Source: Oceanobacter mangrovi
GTDB lineage: Bacteria; Pseudomonadota; Gammaproteobacteria; Pseudomonadales; Oceanobacteraceae
Direction of reading: 5' to 3'
Length of the DNA: 64,000 nt
NCBI RefSeq assembly: GCF_019740315.1
Contig: NZ_JAHXZR010000002.1
Span: 498,001-562,000 of the forward strand
Shown: in pieces, positions 53,514-62,675 of the stretch
Position numbering within the stretch: the first letter of the stretch is position 1
Layout: every line of letters begins with the position of its first letter
Notes under the pieces: generated by a model
What the model was told of the DNA's origin: nothing
The model's database searches: none
Seen by the model: the letters and a program-made list of their open reading frames with translations, nothing else
Made by a program: the position numbers and the translations under genes

Positions 53514-56291
53514 ATGAGCATAAGAAGTTTGCTGCGACGACTGCATAAGCGTACGCAAAAAAGCGGGGTTCGGTCAGAAGGCGTTCTTGACTTCTACGAT
53601 GGTACCTTTGTTCAGGGATGGGCTAAATGCGAAGTCCCTGACGCTGAAGTGGATGTGTATGTAAACGGTTCTTTGGCGGTCAGTGGAGTAGCAGATTTAT
53701 ATCGTCAAGATCTGTTCCGAGCCGGGGTTGGTAAATGCGCTTTTGCTATTCCTCTTGACTTACGTCGCTATTGTCAGAGATCGGAACAAGCAATTATTGA
53801 TGTCTGTTTTCATCGTGATAACCGAATGTTACAAGGCTCTCCATTAGTGGTTCAGCCCGCCCAAATTGAGTATGAACTTAACGAATTGGGTAATGGGAGA
53901 TATCGTGGGTGGATCCGAGATGTTGCGAACCCTGATCAAATTCACAACATATATATCGAGATTGATGGTGAGGTTGTTGCCGAAATTTTCTGTAACAACT
54001 GGGTTGAGTTCCGTAATGGTGAGAGCTCGCATGTCGGGTTTGAGGTGGATAGTTATTGTTATAGTCGAAAAGGAGGAAAAATTCAGTTTTTCTCGGCTGA
54101 CAGGGAGTTGTTGATTCCAATATCTTATGAAAACCCCAATGATTTATTTCTGATAAAAGAAATGATGCAGGCGCAGATAGAGCTTCGCAGGCTTTTATCT
54201 GATGGTAATATTAGAAATCGTCTTATGCCATCACTGATGGGGCATTTGCGAGGAAGAGATAAATTCTCCTCAATCATCGCTTCGAATAATACAGAAGAAG
54301 CTTCTGGGATTTGTGTTGTTATACCAGTATATGGTGGGTATTTAGAAACCATTCAGTGTGTCGAAAGTGTAATTAATGCAAAAAATAAAGCCAAATATAG
54401 ACTTGTAGTGGTATATGACTGCGGGCCAGATAAACGGCTGGCCACTGAGCTGGAAAGGCTAAGCAAAGAATATAATTTTGAGTTTTACCCAAATGATGTC
54501 AATAAAGGCTTTGTTTTTTCAGCCAATAAGGGGATCGATATGTATCCTGAGTGTGATGTTATATTACTCAATGCGGATACGTTGGTTTCAGATTGGTGGA
54601 TTGATGCTTTGGTAAAAGCTGCTAATACTGACCAATTTATCGGAACGGTCACTCCTACATCAAATAATGCAACCTTATATGGCTATCCAGTCCCAGGCGT
54701 CGTCAATGATTTCCCAAAAGATATTGGCATGCTTTCTAAGGTAAATGAGCAATGTCAACTTCTTGAACTGAATGTTGTAGACATTCCTTCGGCACATGGC
54801 TTCTGTATGTATCTGAAGCGGACTATGCTGGATGAAGTCGGCGGCTTTGATGAGCAGCTGTGGGGGAGGGGGTATGGAGAAGAAAATGATCTGTCTATGA
54901 GGGCGGCCTCACTGGGCTGGAGAAATGTTGTAACTTTCAGCTCCTTTGTATATCACCATGGGTCTGTTTCTTTTGCTGGTGAAGCGCAGCTACTACAAAT
55001 AGAGAATGCGGCAAAACTTAGTAAGCTTTATCCTGAATATGGCTCGCTGGTGCAGGATTTTATCGATAATAATGTCTTAAGGCATACTCGGGTTTTACTT
55101 GGAAAGAGGCTGCTGCAAGAGCTGTGGGAGCCGATGCCTTCTATCCTTATTGTTACCCATAATTTTGGAGGGGGGACAAAAGTAGCGACAGATGGGTTGG
55201 TTGAACTGCTGAACTCAAGTGGACAGAGAGCGGTAATCCTCAATCAGAATAAGGATGGCTTATGGAGGTTCATTGACACAGTCTCGGGTGTTGTAATCGA
55301 TTTTGACTTCAGGCAAGAGTACGAAGACATTAAAAACTTTCTTGCCTGTTTGAATGTGGTCAGGATTGATTATCACCATATCGCACAATTTGATCTGAAG
55401 GTTCTTGCATTGCCGGCAGATACTGGAACGCCTTATGTGGTGCAGATTCATGATTACCTCTATGCCTGCCCCAGACTGTCAATGTATGACTCGGCAGGAA
55501 AATATTGTAGCGAACCTGATTCATCTGCTGGTTGTAATGGATGTATCAAAAAAAATGGATTTAATGATGCTATCTATTTAAGCTCAAGTGTCTTTAATGA
55601 TGATATTGAGTGCTGGCGTAACTCATTCAGAGACTTTTTAGTTTCAGCAAGGAGGATTTTTGTTCCGGATGTCGATGTGTCAAAACGTCTTTTGAGGTAT
55701 TTTCCGCTAGAGAATCTTAATGTTTTGCCACATATAGACCGGAGTGCAGATGTGGATGTTGTATCCGTCCATGGGATATCCTCCCGTAAAGTTAACATTG
55801 CGATTGTTGGCTCCCTAGGTGTGCATAAAGGATTTTATAGGGTGTGCAGGCTCGTGGGGGTGAATGGTGGTCGCACTCTGAATATCAAGATTATTGGCGA
55901 AACCGTCAATGATGATTTTTTAAGATCTCATGGCCCGGTAGACATTAAGGGGAAATTCAGCTCGCATCAATTGCCTGACCTGTTGCAAGACATAGATGTG
56001 GTTCTCTTTCCTGGAGAGTGCGTAGAAACTTACAGCTATACGCTCAGTGAGGTGATTGCCCTTGGCAAAAGAGTGGTTGCGCTAGACATTGGGGCAATTG
56101 GGTCAAGATTGAGGAAGCTGGGTAGTGGGTTGCTGTTGCCATTATCAATAGATGATGCAGATATTATAACTCAAATTGTTGAGTATGCTTCGAAAGATTT
56201 TAGTAATTCAGGTGTTTTTTTGGGTGCGCGGGCTTCAGATTATATTGCCAGATATCTGGAAGGCTTAGGGGAGTTTGATTGTGAATATTAA
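53514..56291 (+). CDS. Multidomain glycosyltransferase, GT2-GT4 fusion
   Basis: 925 residues. Two N-terminal beta-rich modules (about 20-110: LDFYDGTFVQGWAK, VYVNGSLAV; about 118-205: RYRGWIRDVAN, YIEIDGEVVAE) may bind glycan. A GT2 domain follows (about 263-500: CVVIPVYGGYLETIQCVESV; LLNADTLVSDWW; GYGEENDLSMRAASLGWRN). The last part (about 541-915) is a GT4-like GT-B domain (ILIVTHNFGGGTKVATDGL; VVQIHDYLYACPRLSMYDS with a Cys-rich segment; VETYSYTLSEVIALGKRVV). It probably adds at least two sugars in the cytoplasm. The next gene starts within its last 17 bp. Confidence 0.85.
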   Translation: MSIRSLLRRLHKRTQKSGVRSEGVLDFYDGTFVQGWAKCEVPDAEVDVYVNGSLAVSGVADLYRQDLFRAGVGKCAFAIPLDLRRYCQRSEQAIIDVCFHRDNRMLQGSPLVVQPAQIEYELNELGNGRYRGWIRDVANPDQIHNIYIEIDGEVVAEIFCNNWVEFRNGESSHVGFEVDSYCYSRKGGKIQFFSADRELLIPISYENPNDLFLIKEMMQAQIELRRLLSDGNIRNRLMPSLMGHLRGRDKFSSIIASNNTEEASGICVVIPVYGGYLETIQCVESVINAKNKAKYRLVVVYDCGPDKRLATELERLSKEYNFEFYPNDVNKGFVFSANKGIDMYPECDVILLNADTLVSDWWIDALVKAANTDQFIGTVTPTSNNATLYGYPVPGVVNDFPKDIGMLSKVNEQCQLLELNVVDIPSAHGFCMYLKRTMLDEVGGFDEQLWGRGYGEENDLSMRAASLGWRNVVTFSSFVYHHGSVSFAGEAQLLQIENAAKLSKLYPEYGSLVQDFIDNNVLRHTRVLLGKRLLQELWEPMPSILIVTHNFGGGTKVATDGLVELLNSSGQRAVILNQNKDGLWRFIDTVSGVVIDFDFRQEYEDIKNFLACLNVVRIDYHHIAQFDLKVLALPADTGTPYVVQIHDYLYACPRLSMYDSAGKYCSEPDSSAGCNGCIKKNGFNDAIYLSSSVFNDDIECWRNSFRDFLVSARRIFVPDVDVSKRLLRYFPLENLNVLPHIDRSADVDVVSVHGISSRKVNIAIVGSLGVHKGFYRVCRLVGVNGGRTLNIKIIGETVNDDFLRSHGPVDIKGKFSSHQLPDLLQDIDVVLFPGECVETYSYTLSEVIALGKRVVALDIGAIGSRLRKLGSGLLLPLSIDDADIITQIVEYASKDFSNSGVFLGARASDYIARYLEGLGEFDCEY

Positions 56292-59200
56292 AAAAATTTT
56301 TGGAAAAAGCAAAAAGAAAATGTTGTCTAATGATGGAGATAACATCGTAAAATCTTCTTTTTCTGAAATAATTTCATCGGATAGGGTTTTGGGTTGTATT
56401 GATGAAGTTGATGGCCTTAGAGTTCGTGGATGGGTCGCAGATTCAGAGTACGAGAAATCGTTAAAAAACGGAATTAAGTATTCATGTGATATTTTTGTAA
56501 ACGGCATTCATGTACATGCTTTTGAGGCCTCAGATAATCGCCCTGACTTGTTAAACATCCCTGAGCTAAGCCATGGCAAAGGGTTTGATGTAAGCATTCC
56601 TGTTCAGGATATATTGCCAGCATTGGTAGGGAAGGATGAAGCTTTAATAGCCGTACGTCGTAGGGGCGGGATGGTTGGCCAGGTTAAGAGCATTGCTCTT
56701 TCAGATTTTTATGAGTCTATTTTTGCTCCTCTTGGTTACGATGTTAATGATTACATTTCTGTCCTTCCCTTGATTGGCGAAGAGTCACTGTCTTATATCT
56801 CATATGATAAGAAGCTTTTCATTCTAAATATGTTTTATGAGAAAGAATTTTTTAAGTTGCTACCAGATAATTATTCTGGATTAAAAAAGGCAGTATTTAT
56901 TGACTTTAAGTCAGAATATCTTGACGAAAAAGCACTCGAACAGCTAGAACGAATTGTATATAGCATAGATTTTATCGGCGATTTTCTGAATATTCTTCAG
57001 GATGATTGTTTTAAGCATCCTTTTATTAACCGGGTAGTTCCTGTGCTACAAGGGAAGGTGTATTTTGAAGCTAAGGAGTTGATAAATAACTCGCTGGCTG
57101 AGAGTAGCAGGGTTAAAGATAAGTTGATCGAACGTTGCTGCGGCAGAGAAGAACAGAAATTCAATTTCGCCGAGAATTTCCCTTCAGACTGGAAGGAAGC
57201 GAACAGGCTATGGTCTTCACTGGATGCAGCGACTAAAAAGGACTATTGGCCCGTTGTAGCTGGCTCTTTGGTGTATAAGAAAGATCTTAAAACCTTGAGA
57301 TTTATTGCTGTTGATCCTGCAATATATTTACCGGTAGGTAGCGTTGCAGGAGGTCGTAATGAAATAGTTAAAGAGCTGGTTAAGTCAAATTGTTGGTATT
57401 CCCTGAACCTGGTAGCTCAGGAATATGTGCTTGGCAAGAATATTGAGTCCACAGCTGCCCTGTTGAGGGAATACTCATGGGGAGTTTGGAGAAAGTCCTA
57501 TGCTGAACTTGATGTTTTTTCGCTACTTGTTAATCAAATTTTGGATAATGATATTGATGCCAAATCATATAGCATCCTTAAAGATGCTTTTGAAAGTATG
57601 CATCGCTATATCGTGGAAAAAAAAGATCATACCAAAAAAACCTTTATCGACGTACTTGTTCGATTTTTGAATATAGGGTTTTCCAAATTCACTGATGATG
57701 CCATTATATTGGAAGGCAATGTTAGAAAGCACTATTGCATGAATCGGGATTATGCTTTTCACCTGGATTTTGAAAGGCTAAAGCTGTTTGATATGAAGCT
57801 CTATGAAGTCATGGCAGATCTGTATTTGCCTTGTCGGCATTTACTGGAGTTTGTTGAAAGCATTAGCATGGATGATACAACATCTGGTGATGTGGAAAAC
57901 GCAATTTTCTTGCTTTCTAAACTTGATCAGCTACACCAGGTGGCAGATGCAAAAAAAATCATTCTAGATTTGACACGTTTTCTTCTCAATGGCAAGGGTG
58001 TTTCAGATTCCAGATACGTTGCTAACGTACTGGAAAGTATCGGTGATAAATGGGGGGCGCTGTCAGCATCAAGGGATGGTAGAAAAAATTATCTGGTGAA
58101 AGATTTGCTTCAGGTGCATAACTCACCTGGCTATGCATTATCATCTTGGTACAGAGATGCACTGACGGCCCGTGCGGATAATGATGGCTCGCATGAGCAA
58201 ATTTGTAGTTTTATCGAACAGCTGATGACTAGCTGCTTGAGCTATGAAATCATGCCCTACAATTACAGGGTTGATCTGACTCGACTGGCATTAAGTGAAG
58301 TAATATTTTTGGCGTCTTTCGACCCTGAGAAAGCTCGCGCACTTCTGATTAAATATGAAGAGTGCTACATTGAATTCGCCCAGGATAAATATAATCTTGC
58401 AGTTATATATCTTTACCTTGCTGAAAAGCAGTTTAAGGGCGTAGAAGACCTGGATCAAATGTTCGAAGATTGTTCCGGCGCATTGGCATCTTTGCATGCT
58501 GTGCTGCAGCAACATTTTTATACGCTAACTGATCTTTCAGATTCTACGAGTTGTAAGAAGGTCGCAAAGCTGGTTAGGGAATTGTGCCAGTTTCCTTACT
58601 GTAAAGTTCTCATCTATAGTTGTCAGGCATATAAGGATACCCGACATGAAGTGTTGCGAGAAACATGGATAAAGGATTTGGCTCGTTACGGGATTTCTTA
58701 CAATATTGTCGTTGGTGGTGTAGATGTTGATTATATTGAAGATGATATAATGGCACTTGCCGTTGGTGACACTTATGAAGAACTTCCCTTGAAAACCTTA
58801 AGAATGTTCGAGTATGCCTCGCACACCAGTAATCATGCTTATTACTATAAGATAGATGATGATTGCGTTCTGAATGTGCTGGATATGTTCGGAGATCCGG
58901 CTTATCTGGGTTGTGATTATTTTGGTCGAATCTCCACCGGTTCTTTGATTGATAGAAAATGGCACCAAGCCAAATCAAAATCAGATAAAGCGAAGAGTGC
59001 TCTTGATTTGAGTCCTGAAACGTCAGGATATTGTGATGGTTCCACTGGGTATATTCTAAATCGAGAGTCCATCAGAAAATTGGGGGAGGTTGCGTCTTTG
59101 CAATCATCTGCTCAGCTAGTATCTGCCTCTTATTGTGAAGATAAGCTTGTCGGTGACTTATTGTCATTGGCTAACATTAAACCAACAGGCACTGGTTACC

Positions 59201-60381
59201 GAACTACGGTGAAAAGAAACGTTGCTGGGGGGCGTGATGTTCAGATATGGGACTACGGATTAATTCCAGGGAGTGATGTTCCCGTAAAAGTGTTTCATAC
59301 CGAAGATGACGAGACCAGATTAAATGTTGGATTAGGCTTGCATTTGAAAAATACCAGTCTACCTGCTCTTATATATCGAGATTCTATTGATCATATGAAG
59401 CCCGAATGGTTGGGAGTGGAAGGGTTATCTCCAATTCTTGAAATCCTGAAGGTTGATGAATGGGCGATTCGAAAGTCCCGTGTTGTTGCTATTATTGTTG
59501 GAAAAAATGAAAGTGAATTATTTCCAGGTTTGCTGGCTCATCACAGAAAGCTTGGTGTTGAACACTTCCTTTATGTAGATAATTGCTCACGTGATGAATC
59601 ACTTGGTTATATGTTGGAGCAGTCGGATGTATCTGTTTTTGTAGCTAGTCAGGATTATCGCTTCTCAAGATTTGGGGTTAATTGGCAGGAGACATTGTGT
59701 TCTCATTATTGTGTTGGCAAGTGGACGCTGCTGATCGATTCAGATGAACTTTTTGTATTTGATGACTTTGAAAATCGTAGCATTGGTGACTTGGTTTCTC
59801 AGTTGGAGATGTCTGGCGCTAATGCGGTTTTGTCTCCTATGGTTGATTTTTATCCCAAAGGACATCTGGACGCTGCTGTATTACCACAGGATGAAAGTTC
59901 ATTTTTTGATGTATGTGATTACTTTGATGATATATCCACGATGAGGATTCAAGGTCTCCCTGAATATGGGCCATTTAGTAATTCTATGGTCTTTTCAGGT
60001 GGTATGAGGGAGCGTATATTTGGAAAGTACAACCTCTATCCAGCCCCCAATTACTTGAATCAAAAATATAACTTTATTCGTTACAATCCTGAAATGCGTT
60101 TTGTAGAAGGTCTTCATTTTATTGATGGTTGCGTAGTTTTTGACCAGAAATGTGCAATCATGCATTTTAAATATCATTCGGGATTTCATCGAAAGGTTGT
60201 TCGAGAGGTTGAAGCTGGGCAGCACTGGAATGGTGCGAAAGAGTATAAGAGATATATGAAAATGTTAGGTAGTGGCGCTTTGAATCAGATCTATTCGTCT
60301 GAATGCTCCAGGAAATATCATGGCTCATCTTCTCTGGTTGAAAGTGGGTATATGGATAAGGTATTTACCACTACTGATTGA
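56275..60381 (+). CDS. Giant glycosyltransferase with GT31-like and GT92/GT2-like domains
   Basis: 1,368 residues. An N-terminal beta module (about 40-125: VDGLRVRGWVAD; CDIFVNGIHVHAF) resembles those in the preceding gene. Residues about 130-770 match nothing I recognise: helix-rich, aromatic, soluble. A galactosyltransferase-like domain (about 775-970) has LIYSCQAYKDTRHEVLRETW and the DxD-type YYKIDDDCVLNVLD, as in GT31. The last domain (about 1,065-1,330) reads VVAIIVGKNESELFPGLLAHH, FLYVDNCSRDES and TLLIDSDELFVF, as in GT92/Glyco_tranf_2_4. Two catalytic centres plus an unknown scaffold are inferred. AT-rich. Confidence 0.8.
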   Translation: MIVNIKKIFGKSKKKMLSNDGDNIVKSSFSEIISSDRVLGCIDEVDGLRVRGWVADSEYEKSLKNGIKYSCDIFVNGIHVHAFEASDNRPDLLNIPELSHGKGFDVSIPVQDILPALVGKDEALIAVRRRGGMVGQVKSIALSDFYESIFAPLGYDVNDYISVLPLIGEESLSYISYDKKLFILNMFYEKEFFKLLPDNYSGLKKAVFIDFKSEYLDEKALEQLERIVYSIDFIGDFLNILQDDCFKHPFINRVVPVLQGKVYFEAKELINNSLAESSRVKDKLIERCCGREEQKFNFAENFPSDWKEANRLWSSLDAATKKDYWPVVAGSLVYKKDLKTLRFIAVDPAIYLPVGSVAGGRNEIVKELVKSNCWYSLNLVAQEYVLGKNIESTAALLREYSWGVWRKSYAELDVFSLLVNQILDNDIDAKSYSILKDAFESMHRYIVEKKDHTKKTFIDVLVRFLNIGFSKFTDDAIILEGNVRKHYCMNRDYAFHLDFERLKLFDMKLYEVMADLYLPCRHLLEFVESISMDDTTSGDVENAIFLLSKLDQLHQVADAKKIILDLTRFLLNGKGVSDSRYVANVLESIGDKWGALSASRDGRKNYLVKDLLQVHNSPGYALSSWYRDALTARADNDGSHEQICSFIEQLMTSCLSYEIMPYNYRVDLTRLALSEVIFLASFDPEKARALLIKYEECYIEFAQDKYNLAVIYLYLAEKQFKGVEDLDQMFEDCSGALASLHAVLQQHFYTLTDLSDSTSCKKVAKLVRELCQFPYCKVLIYSCQAYKDTRHEVLRETWIKDLARYGISYNIVVGGVDVDYIEDDIMALAVGDTYEELPLKTLRMFEYASHTSNHAYYYKIDDDCVLNVLDMFGDPAYLGCDYFGRISTGSLIDRKWHQAKSKSDKAKSALDLSPETSGYCDGSTGYILNRESIRKLGEVASLQSSAQLVSASYCEDKLVGDLLSLANIKPTGTGYRTTVKRNVAGGRDVQIWDYGLIPGSDVPVKVFHTEDDETRLNVGLGLHLKNTSLPALIYRDSIDHMKPEWLGVEGLSPILEILKVDEWAIRKSRVVAIIVGKNESELFPGLLAHHRKLGVEHFLYVDNCSRDESLGYMLEQSDVSVFVASQDYRFSRFGVNWQETLCSHYCVGKWTLLIDSDELFVFDDFENRSIGDLVSQLEMSGANAVLSPMVDFYPKGHLDAAVLPQDESSFFDVCDYFDDISTMRIQGLPEYGPFSNSMVFSGGMRERIFGKYNLYPAPNYLNQKYNFIRYNPEMRFVEGLHFIDGCVVFDQKCAIMHFKYHSGFHRKVVREVEAGQHWNGAKEYKRYMKMLGSGALNQIYSSECSRKYHGSSSLVESGYMDKVFTTTD

Positions 60382-60397
60382 GTTGTAGGCTAGGAGA

Positions 60398-60436
60398 GAT
60401 ACCTGGTCTGCTCGAAACAGTCCGGGTATCCTGTTT
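60398..60436 (+). terminator. Hairpin between two glycosyltransferase genes
   Basis: GATACC-TGG-TCTG…CAG-TCC-GGGTATC can form an interrupted stem (60398-60430) followed by CTGTTT. It may be a partial terminator or a processing hairpin that lowers expression of the downstream genes. Confidence 0.35.
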
Positions 60437-60503
60437 AAGCATCTTTTAGTAGGGAAAAATATGACCAGAAACTGTTTTTCTTCATATTTCTGGATTCTTT
60501 TCA

Positions 60504-62675
60504 TTGAATTTGTCTGTCTCTGTGGTTAGCTTGGGTTCTAATAGTATGATGAATAGCTTGATGGCATGGCTTTTTGCGAGGAGGAGAGCTTTTCTTGCTC
60601 TGAATGAGTCTGCCAAAGTCTCTGGGGTTTATAAGGTTTTACTGGACTCCTGGTGTCGAGTGTTTAGTGGATGGTACATGATAGAAATTACCAATCCTTC
60701 ATCATCTAGTATTAAAGCCTGTTTGGTATTGTGTGATAATCCATCAGTCAGGATGGCGTTGCCAGTATTGAAGGCGAACTCAACGAATAAGCGAATATTA
60801 TATTTCAAAAATAGTATAAAGAGTCTAGATTTTCTTTGCCTGGATAATTCTGATGCCACTGTATTGGAGCTCAGATTCGTAAAGGTATCCCGTAAATTCG
60901 CCTGCGCACGAATGAATCGAAAGCTGGGTGGACATTTTCCACGTAGCCAGATTAAATCTATTTTTGATAAATATAATTTGAAATTTTCTATGGGAACCTT
61001 GGCTGACTATAGAGGATGGATTGAATACGTCGAACCGTTTATGTGGGTGATGAAGGATTCTTCCAAAAATATCCCCACTATAAGTATAGTTATACCGGTT
61101 TATAACCCTGATCTCAGGTATTTGAAAAGGGCCATCAACTCCGTATTGAATCAGACATCTTTAGATTGGGAGCTTGTAGTTGTTGATGATTGTTCGACTG
61201 ATCCTGAAGTCGTTAAGTATCTTGAAGAGTTGGTTAGATCTTGTCAAAAAATAAAAATGGTACGGCGAGAGGTTAATGGGCATATATCAGAGGCAACCAA
61301 TTCTGGGTTGATGATTGCTGATTCAGAATATGTCGCGTTTATGGATCAGGATGATCTTCTTAGCCCCAATGCTGTAGCTGAAATTCAGAATGCTTTACTT
61401 AATAATCCAGAAGCCTTATTGATATATTCTGATGAAGATAAGGTTGATGAGAATGATGTTCGATATTCTCCACATTTTAAGCCTGATTATAGCCCGGAAA
61501 CATTGCTTTCCCAGAACTATATCTCGCATTTAACAGTATTGAAGCTTAGTTTAATAAAAAAAGTTGGATGCTTGCGGCAGGGATATGAAGGAGCTCAGGA
61601 TTATGATTTACTGCTTCGTGTATCCTGCTTTCTAGATCCTCAAAATGTTATTCATATCCCCAAAATTCTATATCACTGGCGGGCACACCCTGGTTCTACA
61701 GCCTTGTCTGGAAGTGAGAAATCGTACACATGGAATGCGGGGCTCAAGTCATTGAAAGATTACTGTAAGATCTCTGAAATACCATTTAAAGCTGAGTTTG
61801 GAGTTTCTCCTAATACCTACAGACTGGAATATCATGGTTGTCTGCCTAAGGTCAGCATTATAATTCCGACAAAGAACAGAGTGGATTTACTGAGGGTGTG
61901 TATTGACTCCTTGCTGGAAAAGACGATCTATCCGGATTTTGAAGTGGTTGTAGTTGATAACGGATCGGACTGTACTGAGACGTTGATATATTTTGATGCG
62001 ATTAAGTCTATTGAAGGAGTAAAAATAGTTGAAGCTCCAATTGATTTTAACTTCTCCAGGTTAAATAACATGGCTGTAGAAGTGGCTACAGGAGAAGTTA
62101 TTTGTTTGTTGAATAATGATATTGAAATCATTGAAGCTGATTGGTTGAACGAAATGGTAGGATTGGCTCTGAAGCCTGGAATTGGCTGCGTTGGTGCCAA
62201 GTTACTCTATCCTGATAATACGCTGCAGCATGGCGGTGTTATTTTAGGGATCGGTGGTGTTGCTGGCCATAGTTGTTCTGGCGCTGGAAGGTTTGATTCT
62301 GGATATTTTGATCGATTATTAATAACTAATAATGTATCTGCTGTGACCGCTGCATGCCTCGTCGTCCAAAAAGAAATTTACACATCAGTAGGAGGGTTGG
62401 ATGAGGGCTTGCCTGTGGCTTTTAATGATATAGATTTTTGTATTCGCGTCAGGGATTCCGGGTACCGAAATGTATGGACCCCATACGCATGCCTGTATCA
62501 TCATGAATCTGCTTCTAGGGGCTATGAGATTACGCCCGAAAAGAAAGCTCGATTTAGAAAAGAAATTGAGTATATGAGGAGTAAGTGGGGAACATCTCTT
62601 GATAGCGATCCATATTACAATCCTAATTTCGATCTTTCAAAATCCAGTTATGAGATAATCGATCATGTACTCTAA
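60504..62675 (+). CDS. Tandem GT2 glycosyltransferase
   Basis: Up to 723 residues from a TTG at 60504; an ATG at 60546 (MMNSLMAWLFARRR) gives 709 and may be the true start. An N-terminal 190-residue beta-rich region is followed by GT2 domain 1 (about 194-420: SIVIPVYNPDLRYLKRAI; VVVDDCSTDPE; YVAFMDQDDLL, the DxD). Domain 2 lies at about 450-680 (VSIIIPTKNRVDLLRVCIDSL; VVVDNGSD; NNDIEII; FNDIDFCIRVRDSGY). Such double-headed GT2 enzymes often add repeating sugars. The sulfotransferase gene starts within its last 11 bp. Confidence 0.85.
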   Translation: MNLSVSVVSLGSNSMMNSLMAWLFARRRAFLALNESAKVSGVYKVLLDSWCRVFSGWYMIEITNPSSSSIKACLVLCDNPSVRMALPVLKANSTNKRILYFKNSIKSLDFLCLDNSDATVLELRFVKVSRKFACARMNRKLGGHFPRSQIKSIFDKYNLKFSMGTLADYRGWIEYVEPFMWVMKDSSKNIPTISIVIPVYNPDLRYLKRAINSVLNQTSLDWELVVVDDCSTDPEVVKYLEELVRSCQKIKMVRREVNGHISEATNSGLMIADSEYVAFMDQDDLLSPNAVAEIQNALLNNPEALLIYSDEDKVDENDVRYSPHFKPDYSPETLLSQNYISHLTVLKLSLIKKVGCLRQGYEGAQDYDLLLRVSCFLDPQNVIHIPKILYHWRAHPGSTALSGSEKSYTWNAGLKSLKDYCKISEIPFKAEFGVSPNTYRLEYHGCLPKVSIIIPTKNRVDLLRVCIDSLLEKTIYPDFEVVVVDNGSDCTETLIYFDAIKSIEGVKIVEAPIDFNFSRLNNMAVEVATGEVICLLNNDIEIIEADWLNEMVGLALKPGIGCVGAKLLYPDNTLQHGGVILGIGGVAGHSCSGAGRFDSGYFDRLLITNNVSAVTAACLVVQKEIYTSVGGLDEGLPVAFNDIDFCIRVRDSGYRNVWTPYACLYHHESASRGYEITPEKKARFRKEIEYMRSKWGTSLDSDPYYNPNFDLSKSSYEIIDHVL

